Shown here one piece after another: positions 9,870 through 17,910 of a stretch of DNA of 64,000 bases (positions within the stretch are counted from its first letter, which is position 1; the number at the start of each line of letters is the position of its first letter). The notes beneath the pieces were generated by a model, which was given only the letters and a program-made list of their open reading frames with translations, was not told the DNA's origin and did no database searches. Source of the DNA: Mycolicibacterium hippocampi (GTDB lineage Bacteria > Actinomycetota > Actinomycetes > Mycobacteriales > Mycobacteriaceae); the NCBI RefSeq assembly GCF_010723735.1, contig NZ_BLLB01000002.1, positions 1,364,001 through 1,428,000 of the forward strand, read 5' to 3'. Position numbers and translations under genes: made by a program.

Positions 9870-11886
9870 CAGGCAGTGCCGGCCACCAGATCCGTGGCCC
9901 GATGAGGGTGAACAGCGCCGGGATGATCACGGTGCGCACCACGAACGTGTCCAGCAGGATGCCCAGTCCGACGATGATGCCGACCTGGGTGAGCACGATC
10001 AGCGGCAACACGCCCAGCACACAGAACACCGCGGCCAGCACGATGCCCGCGCTGGTGATGACCACGCCGGTGGCCGACACCGCCCTGACGATGCCGTTGC
10101 GCGTGCCGTGTTCGGGTGTCTCTTCCCGTGCGCGGGTCACCAGGAAGATCGTGTAATCCACCCCGAGCGCCACCAGGAACAGGAATGCGAACAGCGGGGC
10201 GGTGTTGTCCAGTGCCGGGAAGCCGAACACGTGCACGCTCGCCCAACCGCCGAGGCCCAGCGCCGCCAGTGCGCTCAGCACCGTGACCGCGACCAGGACG
10301 AGCGGCGCCAGCGCCGAGCGCAGCAACACGTACAACACGATCAGGACCACGGCGAGGATGGCGGGTATGACCACCACGCGGTCGTGTCCGGCTGCTGCCG
10401 CAGCGTCGCGCGCCTTGGCATCGGACCCGCCGACGAGTGCGTCCGCATCCTCCTGCCGGACCGAATTCCGCAGCGCCTCAATTGTTTCGAAAGCCTCATC
10501 GGATGCCGGGGCGGCATCGAGAACCACCGACCACTGGCTCAGCCCGGCGTCGGGTGCGGTCCCCGCCGGCCGGACGGACACGACGCCGGGTGTGCCGTCG
10601 ACGGCGCGTTGCACCTCGGCGGCGCGGTCGGTCGATGCGATGACGACGGCGGGGTCGGTGAGACCGCTCGGGAAGTGGGCCGCCAGCGTGTCGTAGCCGC
10701 TGACCGATTCGGCCTGCACGCGGAACTGTTCAGTCTGCGACAGGCCGATGGGAGTGCTCAGCAGCCCGGTACACAGCAGCGCCAGGGCGCCGATCGACAC
10801 CACTGCCACCCGGGCGGGCCGGCGGGCGACCGCCGAGGCCACCCGGTGCCACACGCCGCTGTCGGTGAGAGCGCGCGCACCCACCTGAGGAATGAACGGC
10901 CAGAACAGTTTGCGGCCGAAAAGCCCCAGCAGCGGAGGCAGCACCAGCAGCACGAACACCGCCGCGACCACCAGGCCCGACGCGGCCTGCACCCCGAGGC
11001 TGCGGGTGCTCGGCGACTCGGCGAACACCAGGGTCAGCAGGGCCAGCACCACGGTCGCGTTGCTGGCCAGGATGGCGGGCCCGGCCCGCCGGACGGCTGT
11101 CTGCAATGCGTCCTGGTGGACGTGGCTGCGGCCCAGTTCTTCTCGGTACCGCGAGATCAGCAGCAGCGCGTAGTTGGTGCCCGCGCCGAACACCAGAACG
11201 CTGGTGATTCCCGACGTCGACCCGTCCGGTGTCATCCCCACCGCGTCGGCGACCGCGGACCCGACGACGGCGGCGACGCGGTCGGCGAACCCGATGACCA
11301 TCAGTGGCACCAGCCACAGCACCGGGGAGCGGTAGGTGATGATCAGCAGCAACGCCACCACCGTCGCGGTGACGATCAGCAGCGTGACGTTCGCGCCGGA
11401 GAACGAGTCGGCGATGTCCGCGCCGAACGCCGGGCCGCCGGTGACCTCGGCTCGCAGGTCGCCGGGCAGCTCCTCGGACGCCACGGTGCGCAGTTCGGTG
11501 ACCTTGTCGCTGAGCGCGAAACCGGACAGGTCCGCCTGCAGCGGCACCGTGGCGACGGCCGCCTGCCGGTCATCGGAGACCTGGACCGGCGGGCCCGCGT
11601 CGCCGGCGTCGGCGGCGGCGAGCATCCGCTGACGTGACAGATCGGCGGCTTCGATGTCGGCGGGGGTCAGGCGGGCGCCGTCGTCCCGGCTGATCACCAG
11701 GATCACCGGGGCCTGGTCCCCGCCGGGGAACTCGGCCCGCAGGGCGTCGGCACGCGCCGACTCGGCGCCCGGAGGTACCGCCACCGGCGACTGTTCGGCG
11801 GAGTCACCTCCGCTCAGTAGCGCCATCAGCGCCACCGACGCGGCGATGACGACAAGTGCGAGTGCCCAGGAGAGTCGTCGAGCCAT
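9799..11886 (-). CDS. MMPL family RND-type transporter
   Basis: This 695-residue protein has the architecture of MMPL/RND exporters: one N-terminal helix, a periplasmic domain (about 30-165), five helices, a second periplasmic domain (about 365-500) and five further helices. It is shorter than classical mycobacterial MmpL lipid exporters (over 900) and closer to the Streptomyces ActII-3 type that exports secondary metabolites. The conserved GVDYTIFLVTRAREE in the second membrane block matches the family. It is the first gene of the unit with hydrolase, P450 and ferredoxin, divergent from a MarR regulator across 62 bases. Confidence 0.9.
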   Translation of the reverse strand: MARRLSWALALVVIAASVALMALLSGGDSAEQSPVAVPPGAESARADALRAEFPGGDQAPVILVISRDDGARLTPADIEAADLSRQRMLAAADAGDAGPPVQVSDDRQAAVATVPLQADLSGFALSDKVTELRTVASEELPGDLRAEVTGGPAFGADIADSFSGANVTLLIVTATVVALLLIITYRSPVLWLVPLMVIGFADRVAAVVGSAVADAVGMTPDGSTSGITSVLVFGAGTNYALLLISRYREELGRSHVHQDALQTAVRRAGPAILASNATVVLALLTLVFAESPSTRSLGVQAASGLVVAAVFVLLVLPPLLGLFGRKLFWPFIPQVGARALTDSGVWHRVASAVARRPARVAVVSIGALALLCTGLLSTPIGLSQTEQFRVQAESVSGYDTLAAHFPSGLTDPAVVIASTDRAAEVQRAVDGTPGVVSVRPAGTAPDAGLSQWSVVLDAAPASDEAFETIEALRNSVRQEDADALVGGSDAKARDAAAAAGHDRVVVIPAILAVVLIVLYVLLRSALAPLVLVAVTVLSALAALGLGGWASVHVFGFPALDNTAPLFAFLFLVALGVDYTIFLVTRAREETPEHGTRNGIVRAVSATGVVITSAGIVLAAVFCVLGVLPLIVLTQVGIIVGLGILLDTFVVRTVIIPALFTLIGPRIWWPALPGEDYRSPGGQPGGRHRTRAAADT

Positions 11887-11907
11887 GACACCAAATATTT
11901 CAGATAG

Positions 11908-11918
11908 TTAACAATTAA
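11908..11918. promoter_or_regulatory. AT-rich palindrome between MMPL and marR
   Basis: TTAACAATTAA is an exact inverted repeat (TTAA arms, CAA centre) in the 62-base divergent intergenic region, which is strikingly AT-rich against its surroundings. MarR proteins bind AT-rich palindromes in such gaps, so this is the likely operator and promoter region. This is inference from position and composition. Confidence 0.45.
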
Positions 11919-11948
11919 GCAATCGAAGATTCTGACTAAGGTGGATCC

Positions 11949-12479
11949 GTGCGAGATATGGATCGAGACGGGCTCGAAGCGCTGATTGCCGCCGATGTGC
12001 GGGCGCTGACGGCCGGATCCGACCAGATCGGGCACAACTTCGCCGGCCGCCACGCAATGACGGCCAACGATTTCCGCGCGCTGCTGCACGTGATGGTCGC
12101 CGAGACGGCCGGGGAACCGTTGACGGCCGGTGAGCTCAGGAAACGGATGGGTGTGTCGGGCGCCGCGATCACCTATCTCGTCGAACGGATGATCACCTCG
12201 GGTCACCTGCTTCGGGATTCCGATCCGTCGGACCGCCGCAAGGTGATGCTGCGGGTCGCCGACCAGGGCATGGAGGTCGCGCGGGAGTTCTTCACCCCCC
12301 TGGCTGTCCACACCCGTCGCGCCCTGGCCGACGTTCCCGACGGCGACCTCGCCGCCGCCCACCGCGTCTTCGGCGCGCTCGTCGAGGCGATGGACACGTT
12401 CCGTGGACAACTCGACAACCCCGATGCGCATGGAGCGACTCATCCGGCCGAAGGTTCTGGCAGGGTGGATGGTCGATGA
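11949..12479 (+). CDS. MarR family transcriptional regulator
   Basis: This 176-residue protein has a winged helix-turn-helix: the recognition-helix region AGELRKRMGVSGAAITYLVERM, followed by the wing SDPSDRRKVMLRVADQG, the DxR...-type MarR signature. MarR dimers repress neighbouring efflux or catabolic genes and release DNA on binding small phenolic or lipophilic ligands. It is divergent from the MMPL/hydrolase/P450/ferredoxin unit and probably controls it and itself. The start is GTG 11949; ATG 11958 is an alternative. Its stop overlaps the purT start (ATGA), so purT may receive some read-through. Confidence 0.9.
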   Translation: MRDMDRDGLEALIAADVRALTAGSDQIGHNFAGRHAMTANDFRALLHVMVAETAGEPLTAGELRKRMGVSGAAITYLVERMITSGHLLRDSDPSDRRKVMLRVADQGMEVAREFFTPLAVHTRRALADVPDGDLAAAHRVFGALVEAMDTFRGQLDNPDAHGATHPAEGSGRVDGR

Positions 12480-13717
12480 ATGACACGACTGACAACGACT
12501 CGGTGAGCACGCAGACGGCTTCGCCCGCACTCGGTTCGGCATCGGTGATGCTGCTCGGTGCCGGGGAACGCAGCCGCGAGCTGACACTGGCATTCCAGCG
12601 TCTGGGTGCCGAGGTGATCGCTGTGGACCGCTACGCCGACGCGCCCGCACACACCGTGGCCGACCGAACGGCCGTCGTGCGGATGACCGACGCGGAGGCG
12701 CTCACGGCGCTGATCGACGAGGAGAAGCCGGCCTACGTCGTGGTCGACTCCAGCGCGGTCGCGACGGACGCGCTGATCGCCCTCGCCGAGCGCGGCGACG
12801 TCGAAGTCTTCCCGACCCCGCGCAGCACCCGGCTGTCCCTGGACGGCGAAGGGCTGCGGCGGCTCGCGGCCGACGAACTGGGCCTGCCCACCGCACCGTT
12901 CTGGTTCGCCGGATCGGCCGAGGAACTCACCGCGGTTGCGAAGCACGCGGGTTTTCCGTTGGTGGTCAAGCCGGTCGCCGCCGCTCCGGGAGAGGGGGAG
13001 TCGGTGCTGTTGCGGCCCGAGGACGTCGAGCCCGCGTGGCGCCGGGCCGTCGCCGGCGGCCGGCTGAGCCTGCAACGCGTGATGGCCGAAACCGTGGTGG
13101 ACGTCGACTTCGAGGTCACGCTGCTGACGGTGCGCACCACTGGCCCGACGGGGCCGGTGGTCCATTTCTGTGAGCCCATCGGCCACCACCAGCCCGGCGG
13201 CAACACTCTCGAAGCCTGGCAGCCACAGCAGCTTTCGCCGGCGGCGCTGGACGCGGCCAAGTCGATCGCCGCCCGCATCGTGAACTCGCTGGGAGGGCGC
13301 GGCGTGTTCAGCGTGGAGTTGTTGGTCCGCGGGGACGAGGTCTACTTCTCCAACGTCCGGCCGCGACCCCACGACAGCGGCCTGGTGACGTTGCGCTCCC
13401 AGCGGCTCTCCGAGTTCGAGTTGCACGCTCGCGCCATCCTGGGTCTTCCCGTCGACACGATCATGATCTCGCCGGGCGCGGTCCAGATGGAATATGCGCC
13501 CACCGAGTCGGAACAACCCGAGGCCGACGCCGCGCAACAGCGATCCGTCCTCGCCGAAGCCTTGGCCGTCGCCGAGAGCGACGTGCGGCTGTTCAGCCAC
13601 GCCGACGCCACGGCGGTCCGGCGATGGCTCTGGCTGTCGACGGCCACCGCTCCCGATCCGATCGTGGCTCGCGACCGGGCGCGCCGGGTGGCGGCGGCCC
13701 TGCGCAGGCTGCGGTGA
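12476..13717 (+). CDS. purT: Formate-dependent phosphoribosylglycinamide formyltransferase
   Basis: This 413-residue ATP-grasp enzyme makes formyl-GAR from GAR, formate and ATP, a folate-independent version of the third step of purine synthesis. The N-terminal MLLGAGERSRELTLAFQRLG is the PurT/PurK GAGELGKE-type loop. LPTAPFWFAGS, VVKPVAAAPGEGESVL and the metal-binding VELLVRGDEVYFSNVRPRPHD follow in the family order. Length matches Rv0389 (419). ATG 12476 overlaps the marR stop by four bases. In M. tuberculosis the gene also precedes the rhodanese/metZ pair. Confidence 0.93.
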   Translation: MNDTTDNDSVSTQTASPALGSASVMLLGAGERSRELTLAFQRLGAEVIAVDRYADAPAHTVADRTAVVRMTDAEALTALIDEEKPAYVVVDSSAVATDALIALAERGDVEVFPTPRSTRLSLDGEGLRRLAADELGLPTAPFWFAGSAEELTAVAKHAGFPLVVKPVAAAPGEGESVLLRPEDVEPAWRRAVAGGRLSLQRVMAETVVDVDFEVTLLTVRTTGPTGPVVHFCEPIGHHQPGGNTLEAWQPQQLSPAALDAAKSIAARIVNSLGGRGVFSVELLVRGDEVYFSNVRPRPHDSGLVTLRSQRLSEFELHARAILGLPVDTIMISPGAVQMEYAPTESEQPEADAAQQRSVLAEALAVAESDVRLFSHADATAVRRWLWLSTATAPDPIVARDRARRVAAALRRLR

Positions 13718-13721
13718 CGGG

Positions 13722-14168
13722 GTGACCGAACCGTCTGACTCGTCGTCGGAGGGCGGCACCGCCGGCCCGTTCCTCGGTGCGCTGACGATCATCGTCGCCG
13801 TGGTGATCGCGGTGTGGCTGTTCAACGTGTTCTCCGGCGACGACCTCACCGATCAGCAGCAGATCGGCCGTGCCGTGGCCGCGCAGAACGATGCGTTGCA
13901 GCGGCAGGCCTACGCCGACTTCCGTGCCTACACCTGCGCCCAGGAGCACGGGTCGGAGTCCGAAGTGATGGACGAGCAACGTGATTCGGCTGACGAGCGA
14001 GGCGAGCGGTTCGTCGAGGGGACCGGCGGCGTGGTGATCGACGGTGACCGGGCCACCGCGGACGTCACCTACTATTTCGACAGCGACCCCGACGCCAAGG
14101 AGACGGTCGAGATGGCCTTCGTGCGCCAGGACGGGGTATGGAAGGTCTGTTCGACCGGTCCCGGTTAG
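13722..14168 (+). CDS. Single-pass membrane-anchored protein, unknown function
   Basis: This 148-residue protein has an acidic/serine-rich N-terminus, one transmembrane helix (about residues 17-35, FLGALTIIVAVVIAVWLFNVF) and an extracytoplasmic domain. That domain looks like a small NTF2/DUF4878-type cone: DALQRQAYADFRAYTC at the start and VEMAFVRQDGVWKVCSTG at the end, with two cysteines that could pair. GTG 13722 lies four bases after the purT stop. The longer upstream frame overlaps purT and is not used. Many mycobacterial lipoproteins and Mce-associated proteins share this topology, but I cannot assign a role. Confidence 0.7.
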   Translation: MTEPSDSSSEGGTAGPFLGALTIIVAVVIAVWLFNVFSGDDLTDQQQIGRAVAAQNDALQRQAYADFRAYTCAQEHGSESEVMDEQRDSADERGERFVEGTGGVVIDGDRATADVTYYFDSDPDAKETVEMAFVRQDGVWKVCSTGPG

Positions 14169-14187
14169 CTGTGGGACACTCACGACC

Positions 14188-14601
14188 GTGAGTTACGCGG
14201 GAGACATCACGCCTGACGAGGCCTGGAAGCTGCTGAGCGAGAACCCCGAAGCAGTGCTGGTCGACTGTCGGACGGAGGCCGAGTGGCGCTTCGTCGGGGT
14301 GGCCGACCTCTCCGGCCTGGATCGCGACGTCGTCTACGTCGAGTGGAATCGCACCGACGGCACCCACAACGACGGCTTCGTCGACGACCTGCTGGGCGCC
14401 GGCGTCACCCCGGGTGACCGTCCGGTGGTGTTCCTGTGCCGTTCGGGCAACCGCTCCATCCCGGCCGCCGAGGCGGCGACGGAGGCCGGTATCGCCCCGT
14501 CCTACAACATGCTGGACGGCTTCGAGGGCAACCTCGACGAGCAGAAGCACCGCGGCGGCACGGGCTGGCGCGCCCTCGGGCTGCCCTGGAGACAGTCGTG
14601 A
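14188..14601 (+). CDS. Rhodanese-like sulfurtransferase (Rv0390-like)
   Basis: This 137-residue single rhodanese domain has active-site loop C84-R-S-G-N-R-S and the N-terminal landmark VLVDCRTEAEW. It would carry persulfide sulfur on Cys84. The start GTG 14188 gives MSYAGDITPDEAW, a normal rhodanese beginning. Its stop overlaps the metZ start by four bases, so the two are coupled and sulfur could be handed to homocysteine formation. The same gene pair occurs as Rv0390-Rv0391 in M. tuberculosis. Confidence 0.9.
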   Translation: MSYAGDITPDEAWKLLSENPEAVLVDCRTEAEWRFVGVADLSGLDRDVVYVEWNRTDGTHNDGFVDDLLGAGVTPGDRPVVFLCRSGNRSIPAAEAATEAGIAPSYNMLDGFEGNLDEQKHRGGTGWRALGLPWRQS

Positions 14602-15812
14602 GCGAGGACGTGCCTTCGGTTCGGGTGCCCGCCCCGTTGCCCGAAGGTGTCAGCCAGGCCACCATCGGTGTGCGCGGTGGGTTGCTGCGGTCGGGCTTCG
14701 AGGAGACCTCCGAGGCGATGTATCTGACGTCGGGCTATGTCTACGAGACGGCCGCCGACGCGGAGAAGGCGTTCACCGGTGAGATCGACCGCTACGTCTA
14801 CTCGCGCTACGGCAACCCGACGATCTCGATGTTCGAGGAGCGGCTGCGGCTGATCGAAGGTGCGCCCGCATGTTTCGCGACGTCGTCCGGCATGTCGGCG
14901 GTCTTCACCTCGCTGGGTGCGTTGCTGGGCGCCGGTGACCGGTTGGTCGCCGCGCGCAGTCTGTTCGGGTCGTGCTTCGTCGTCTGCAACGAGATCCTCC
15001 CGCGCTGGGGGGTGGAGACGGTGCTGGTCGACGGTGACGACCTGTCCCAGTGGGAAGAGGCACTGTCGGTACCCACCCAAGCCGTATTCTTCGAGACGCC
15101 GTCGAACCCGATGCAGCAGCTGGTCGACATCGCCGCGGTGTGCGAGATGGCGCACGCTGCCGGCGCAAAAGTCGTGCTGGACAATGTTTTTGCCACCCCC
15201 ATCCTGCAACAGGGCTTTCCGCTCGGCGTCGACGTCGTCGTCTACTCCGGCACCAAGCACATCGACGGTCAGGGCCGGGTGCTGGGTGGGGCCATCCTGG
15301 GAAGCAAGGAGTACATCGACGAGCCGGTGCAGAAGTTGATGCGCCACACCGGCCCTGCGCTGAGCCCGTTCAACGCGTGGACGCTGCTGAAGGGCCTGGA
15401 GACGCTGGCATTGCGTGTGCAGCACCAGAATTCGTCCGCGCACCGGATCGCCGAGTTCCTCGAGGCCCACCCGTCGGTGAGCTGGGTCAAATATCCGTTC
15501 CTCGAGTCACATCCGCAGTACGACCTGGCCAAGCGCCAGATGACCGGCGGCGGCACCGTGGTGACATTCGAGCTCGAGGGCGCCAGCAAGGCACGCGCCT
15601 TCGAGGTACTGGACAAGCTGCAGGTCATCGACATCTCCAACAACCTGGGTGACTCCAAGTCGTTGATCACCCATCCGGCCACCACGACCCATCGCGCGAT
15701 GGGCCCGGAGGGGCGGGCGGCGATCGGGCTCGGTGACGGCGTGGTGCGGGTCTCGGTCGGGCTGGAAGGGACCGAGGATCTGATCGCCGACCTGGACCGG
15801 GCGCTGAGCTGA
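14598..15812 (+). CDS. metZ: O-succinylhomoserine sulfhydrylase
   Basis: This 404-residue PLP enzyme of the Cys/Met-metabolism family has the Schiff-base lysine K220 in SGTKHIDGQGR, the phosphate-binding YSRYGNPT and the signature ETPSNP. MetZ converts O-succinylhomoserine and sulfide to homocysteine. Length and context (rhodanese upstream) match Rv0391. I chose GTG 14598, which overlaps the rhodanese stop; the longer frame is a shadow of the rhodanese gene. A cystathionine gamma-synthase function is less likely because of this synteny. Confidence 0.93.
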   Translation: MSEDVPSVRVPAPLPEGVSQATIGVRGGLLRSGFEETSEAMYLTSGYVYETAADAEKAFTGEIDRYVYSRYGNPTISMFEERLRLIEGAPACFATSSGMSAVFTSLGALLGAGDRLVAARSLFGSCFVVCNEILPRWGVETVLVDGDDLSQWEEALSVPTQAVFFETPSNPMQQLVDIAAVCEMAHAAGAKVVLDNVFATPILQQGFPLGVDVVVYSGTKHIDGQGRVLGGAILGSKEYIDEPVQKLMRHTGPALSPFNAWTLLKGLETLALRVQHQNSSAHRIAEFLEAHPSVSWVKYPFLESHPQYDLAKRQMTGGGTVVTFELEGASKARAFEVLDKLQVIDISNNLGDSKSLITHPATTTHRAMGPEGRAAIGLGDGVVRVSVGLEGTEDLIADLDRALS

Positions 15813-16217
15813 GTGTCCCGAAAGTCCGACGCCAAGAAGGCGCGACGCCGCAAGCGCCAGGCAGACCGCGGCCTGGCGTTCGCACCCGACGATGTGCAGG
15901 AGCGTGTCGCCGCGGTGGTCGCCGACCTCGAGGACTTCGACGCGCAGCTCACTCAACGCGGCTGGGTCTTCAGCGAGGACACCGACGACGACACGGGCGT
16001 GCTCTGGTTCTGGCCACCGTCGTACGCTGAGGTCGCCGATCCCGACATGGCCACCGCGACGGTCGTCGCGCTCATCGAGGCCGAGGGCGGCGACATCGCG
16101 CACGTGGTGTTCGTCGGAGCCGACGAGGACTACCAGTTCGGACTCGAGGAACTCTCCGAGCACATCGAGGTCATCGAGTCCTACCGCGTGGGAGAGCCGT
16201 TGCCGCGCTTCGACTGA
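15813..16217 (+). CDS. Hypothetical acidic protein
   Basis: This 134-residue protein has a very basic N-terminal tail (SRKSDAKKARRRKRQADRG) and an acidic globular remainder rich in Asp/Glu (for example EDTDDDTG). There are no membrane segments or known catalytic motifs; the tail could bind nucleic acid. GTG 15813 directly follows the metZ stop, so it is probably the last gene of the rhodanese-metZ operon. Conserved-looking codon use supports a real gene. Function unknown. Confidence 0.7.
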   Translation: MSRKSDAKKARRRKRQADRGLAFAPDDVQERVAAVVADLEDFDAQLTQRGWVFSEDTDDDTGVLWFWPPSYAEVADPDMATATVVALIEAEGGDIAHVVFVGADEDYQFGLEELSEHIEVIESYRVGEPLPRFD

Positions 16218-16220
16218 TCT

Positions 16221-17066
16221 TTACGTCTTCGCCCCGGCGAACCGCATGATCGCCTCGCTCACGGCGGCAGGGTCGTCCAGTGGGACGAAGGTCGATGCAG
16301 CCGGAACTTCGACCATGGTCGAATCGGGGAACAGAGCCGCCAGACGCCGGCCCAGGGCCGGTGTGAAGCACCGGTCGTCCAGACCCCACACGACCGTCAC
16401 CGGTTTGGTGAAACGGTGCAATCGCGGCGCGACGTCCGTGAGATCGGTGCCGCCGATGCCACGCGCCAGCGCGGCGAAGTCGGCGGCGATCCTGCGGTCG
16501 GTACGGGCAGGCTGCAGCCAGGACGCGGTCAGGTCGGGGTCGAGGTTGTTGGCGAGCAGTCCGAAGCCGGCCGGCGAGTGTCGTAGCACCGTCGGCCCCA
16601 TCGTCGCCATGAGGGCCGTGACCGACACGCGCGTGCGCATCAGCGCGAAGATCGCGTTGAACGGGAACGGCGGGAACTTGTCGAACGCGTCGCAGTTGGT
16701 CAGGACGAGCCGGCCGATCCGCTCCGGGTGGGCGTCGATCAGGAATTGGCACAGGCCGCCGCCGGTGTCGTTGCCGACCAGCGTCACATCGTCGAGGCCG
16801 AGCCGGGTCAGGAATTCGTGCAGCAGACCCGCGACGCCGGAGGGGGTGAGCACGCCGCGGTCGGTCACGGGAATCGTGTGCGCACCCAGCGGCAGGTTCG
16901 GCTGCAGGCACCGGTAGCCCTGAGCGGCGAGGGAGGCGGCGACGGCGTCCCACAGTCGTGAGTCGACGAGTGCGCCATGGACGAAGAGCACCGGAGGAAA
17001 CGCCGAATCCTTCGGCCCGGACTCGCGGTACTCGACCGTGGCCGCAGACAACGTGAGTTGGGGCAT
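16221..17066 (-). CDS. Alpha/beta hydrolase with Asp nucleophile (epoxide hydrolase/dehalogenase-like)
   Basis: This 281-residue alpha/beta-hydrolase has a nucleophile elbow VGN-D100-TGG. The nucleophile is aspartate, as in haloalkane dehalogenases and epoxide hydrolases, not serine. The oxyanion-region motif LFVHGALVDSRLWD precedes it. The acid candidate lies in VWGLDDRCF; the final His region is less typical (STFVPLDDPAAV), so activity is not certain. It is divergent from a TetR regulator 61 bases away, which probably controls it. It ends four bases from the convergent hypothetical gene. Confidence 0.85.
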   Translation of the reverse strand: MPQLTLSAATVEYRESGPKDSAFPPVLFVHGALVDSRLWDAVAASLAAQGYRCLQPNLPLGAHTIPVTDRGVLTPSGVAGLLHEFLTRLGLDDVTLVGNDTGGGLCQFLIDAHPERIGRLVLTNCDAFDKFPPFPFNAIFALMRTRVSVTALMATMGPTVLRHSPAGFGLLANNLDPDLTASWLQPARTDRRIAADFAALARGIGGTDLTDVAPRLHRFTKPVTVVWGLDDRCFTPALGRRLAALFPDSTMVEVPAASTFVPLDDPAAVSEAIMRFAGAKT

Positions 17067-17117
17067 GTCGGTTATCCTTCTCGTCGGGATTTACAAACAC
17101 TGAGTATGAAAGTTACG

Positions 17118-17128
17118 TACAGTCTGTA
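17118..17128. promoter_or_regulatory. TetR-type palindrome over the tetR start codon
   Basis: TACAG-T-CTGTA is a perfect 5+1+5 inverted repeat ending on the first base of the tetR ATG. It is in the divergent region with the Asp-nucleophile hydrolase. It is a likely autoregulatory operator. The half-site is short, so chance occurrence is possible. Confidence 0.45.
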
Positions 17129-17739
17129 TGGAAGTCAACCCCTCGCCCCGCCGGTCTCAAGCCGAGCGCACCGCGGCCACCCGCGCCACCCTGCTCGCCG
17201 CCGCGCGAATGCAGTTCTCCACCAATGCCTTTGTCGACGTATCCACGCAGTCGATCGTCGAAGCGGCAGGCGTCACCCGTGGTGCGCTCTACCACCAGTT
17301 CGCCGACAAGACCGAGCTGTTCGCGGCGGTACACGAGCAGGTGGAAGCCGAGTTGGTCGAGAAGATAGCCGACGGTCTCGCCGGGTCGGGTCCGGCAGAC
17401 CCGCTCGCGGCCATGAGGACGGGTGCGCGGCTGTTCCTGGATCTCTGCTCGGCGCCCGACGTCCAGCGCATCGTCCTGATCGACGCGCCGTCGGTGCTCG
17501 GTTGGGACCGGTGGCGCGAGGTCGGACTGAAGTACGGCCTCGGGGTGATCGAGGCCTTGCTCGGCCAGGCGGTGGCCGACGGCGTGATCCCCGAGCAACC
17601 CGTGCGGCCGACCGCGCACATCCTGCTCGGTGCGCTCGACGAGGCGGCGCTCTACGTTTCGCGCGCCGCGGACCCGGTGCAGGCGAGAGAGGACATGTAC
17701 GCGGTCTGCGACCGGATCATCTCCGGCATCGCGCGCTGA
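17128..17739 (+). CDS. TetR/AcrR family transcriptional regulator
   Basis: This 203-residue protein has an N-terminal TetR helix-turn-helix: RATLLAAARMQFSTNAFVDVSTQSIVEAAGVTRGALYHQF split over helices 1-3, with YHQFADKTELF as the helix-4 signature. The C-terminal domain is all-helical and would bind a small ligand. It probably represses itself and the divergent alpha/beta hydrolase 61 bases away. The start ATG is embedded in a palindrome. Confidence 0.92.
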   Translation: MEVNPSPRRSQAERTAATRATLLAAARMQFSTNAFVDVSTQSIVEAAGVTRGALYHQFADKTELFAAVHEQVEAELVEKIADGLAGSGPADPLAAMRTGARLFLDLCSAPDVQRIVLIDAPSVLGWDRWREVGLKYGLGVIEALLGQAVADGVIPEQPVRPTAHILLGALDEAALYVSRAADPVQAREDMYAVCDRIISGIAR

Positions 17740-17856
17740 TGCCGTTGCGGCGAGCCGCAGACGAGCTCCCGACCCGGAGATACTGGGGCGCCGTTGCGCA
17801 AGCGTGACGAAGCCTTGATCGAATCGAAGGCGCGCAATATCTTTCGGTAGGCACTC

Positions 17857-17891
17857 TTGACCTACTATCAGACATTGACGATCTTGATAGT
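17857..17891 (+). promoter_or_regulatory. Putative regulated promoter of the L,D-transpeptidase gene
   Basis: A TTGACC hexamer (17857-17862) and a second TTGACG (17875-17880) are good -35-like elements upstream of the ldt start. Inverted repeats ACTATCA (17864-17870) and TGATAGT (17885-17891) bracket the second one with a 14-base gap. The arrangement looks like an operator over a promoter. I see no convincing -10 element, so the exact promoter is uncertain. Confidence 0.4.
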
Positions 17892-17910
17892 TCCAAGGAT
17901 GCGGAGAACC

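Noticed and set aside
7968..9905. Plus-strand frame of 645 residues opposite P450 and hydrolase
   Set aside because: Composition is a mirror of the real minus-strand genes; no recognisable motif.
9637..11637. Plus-strand frame of 666 residues opposite the MMPL gene
   Set aside because: It is Gln/His/Arg-rich low-complexity antisense of a certain transporter gene.
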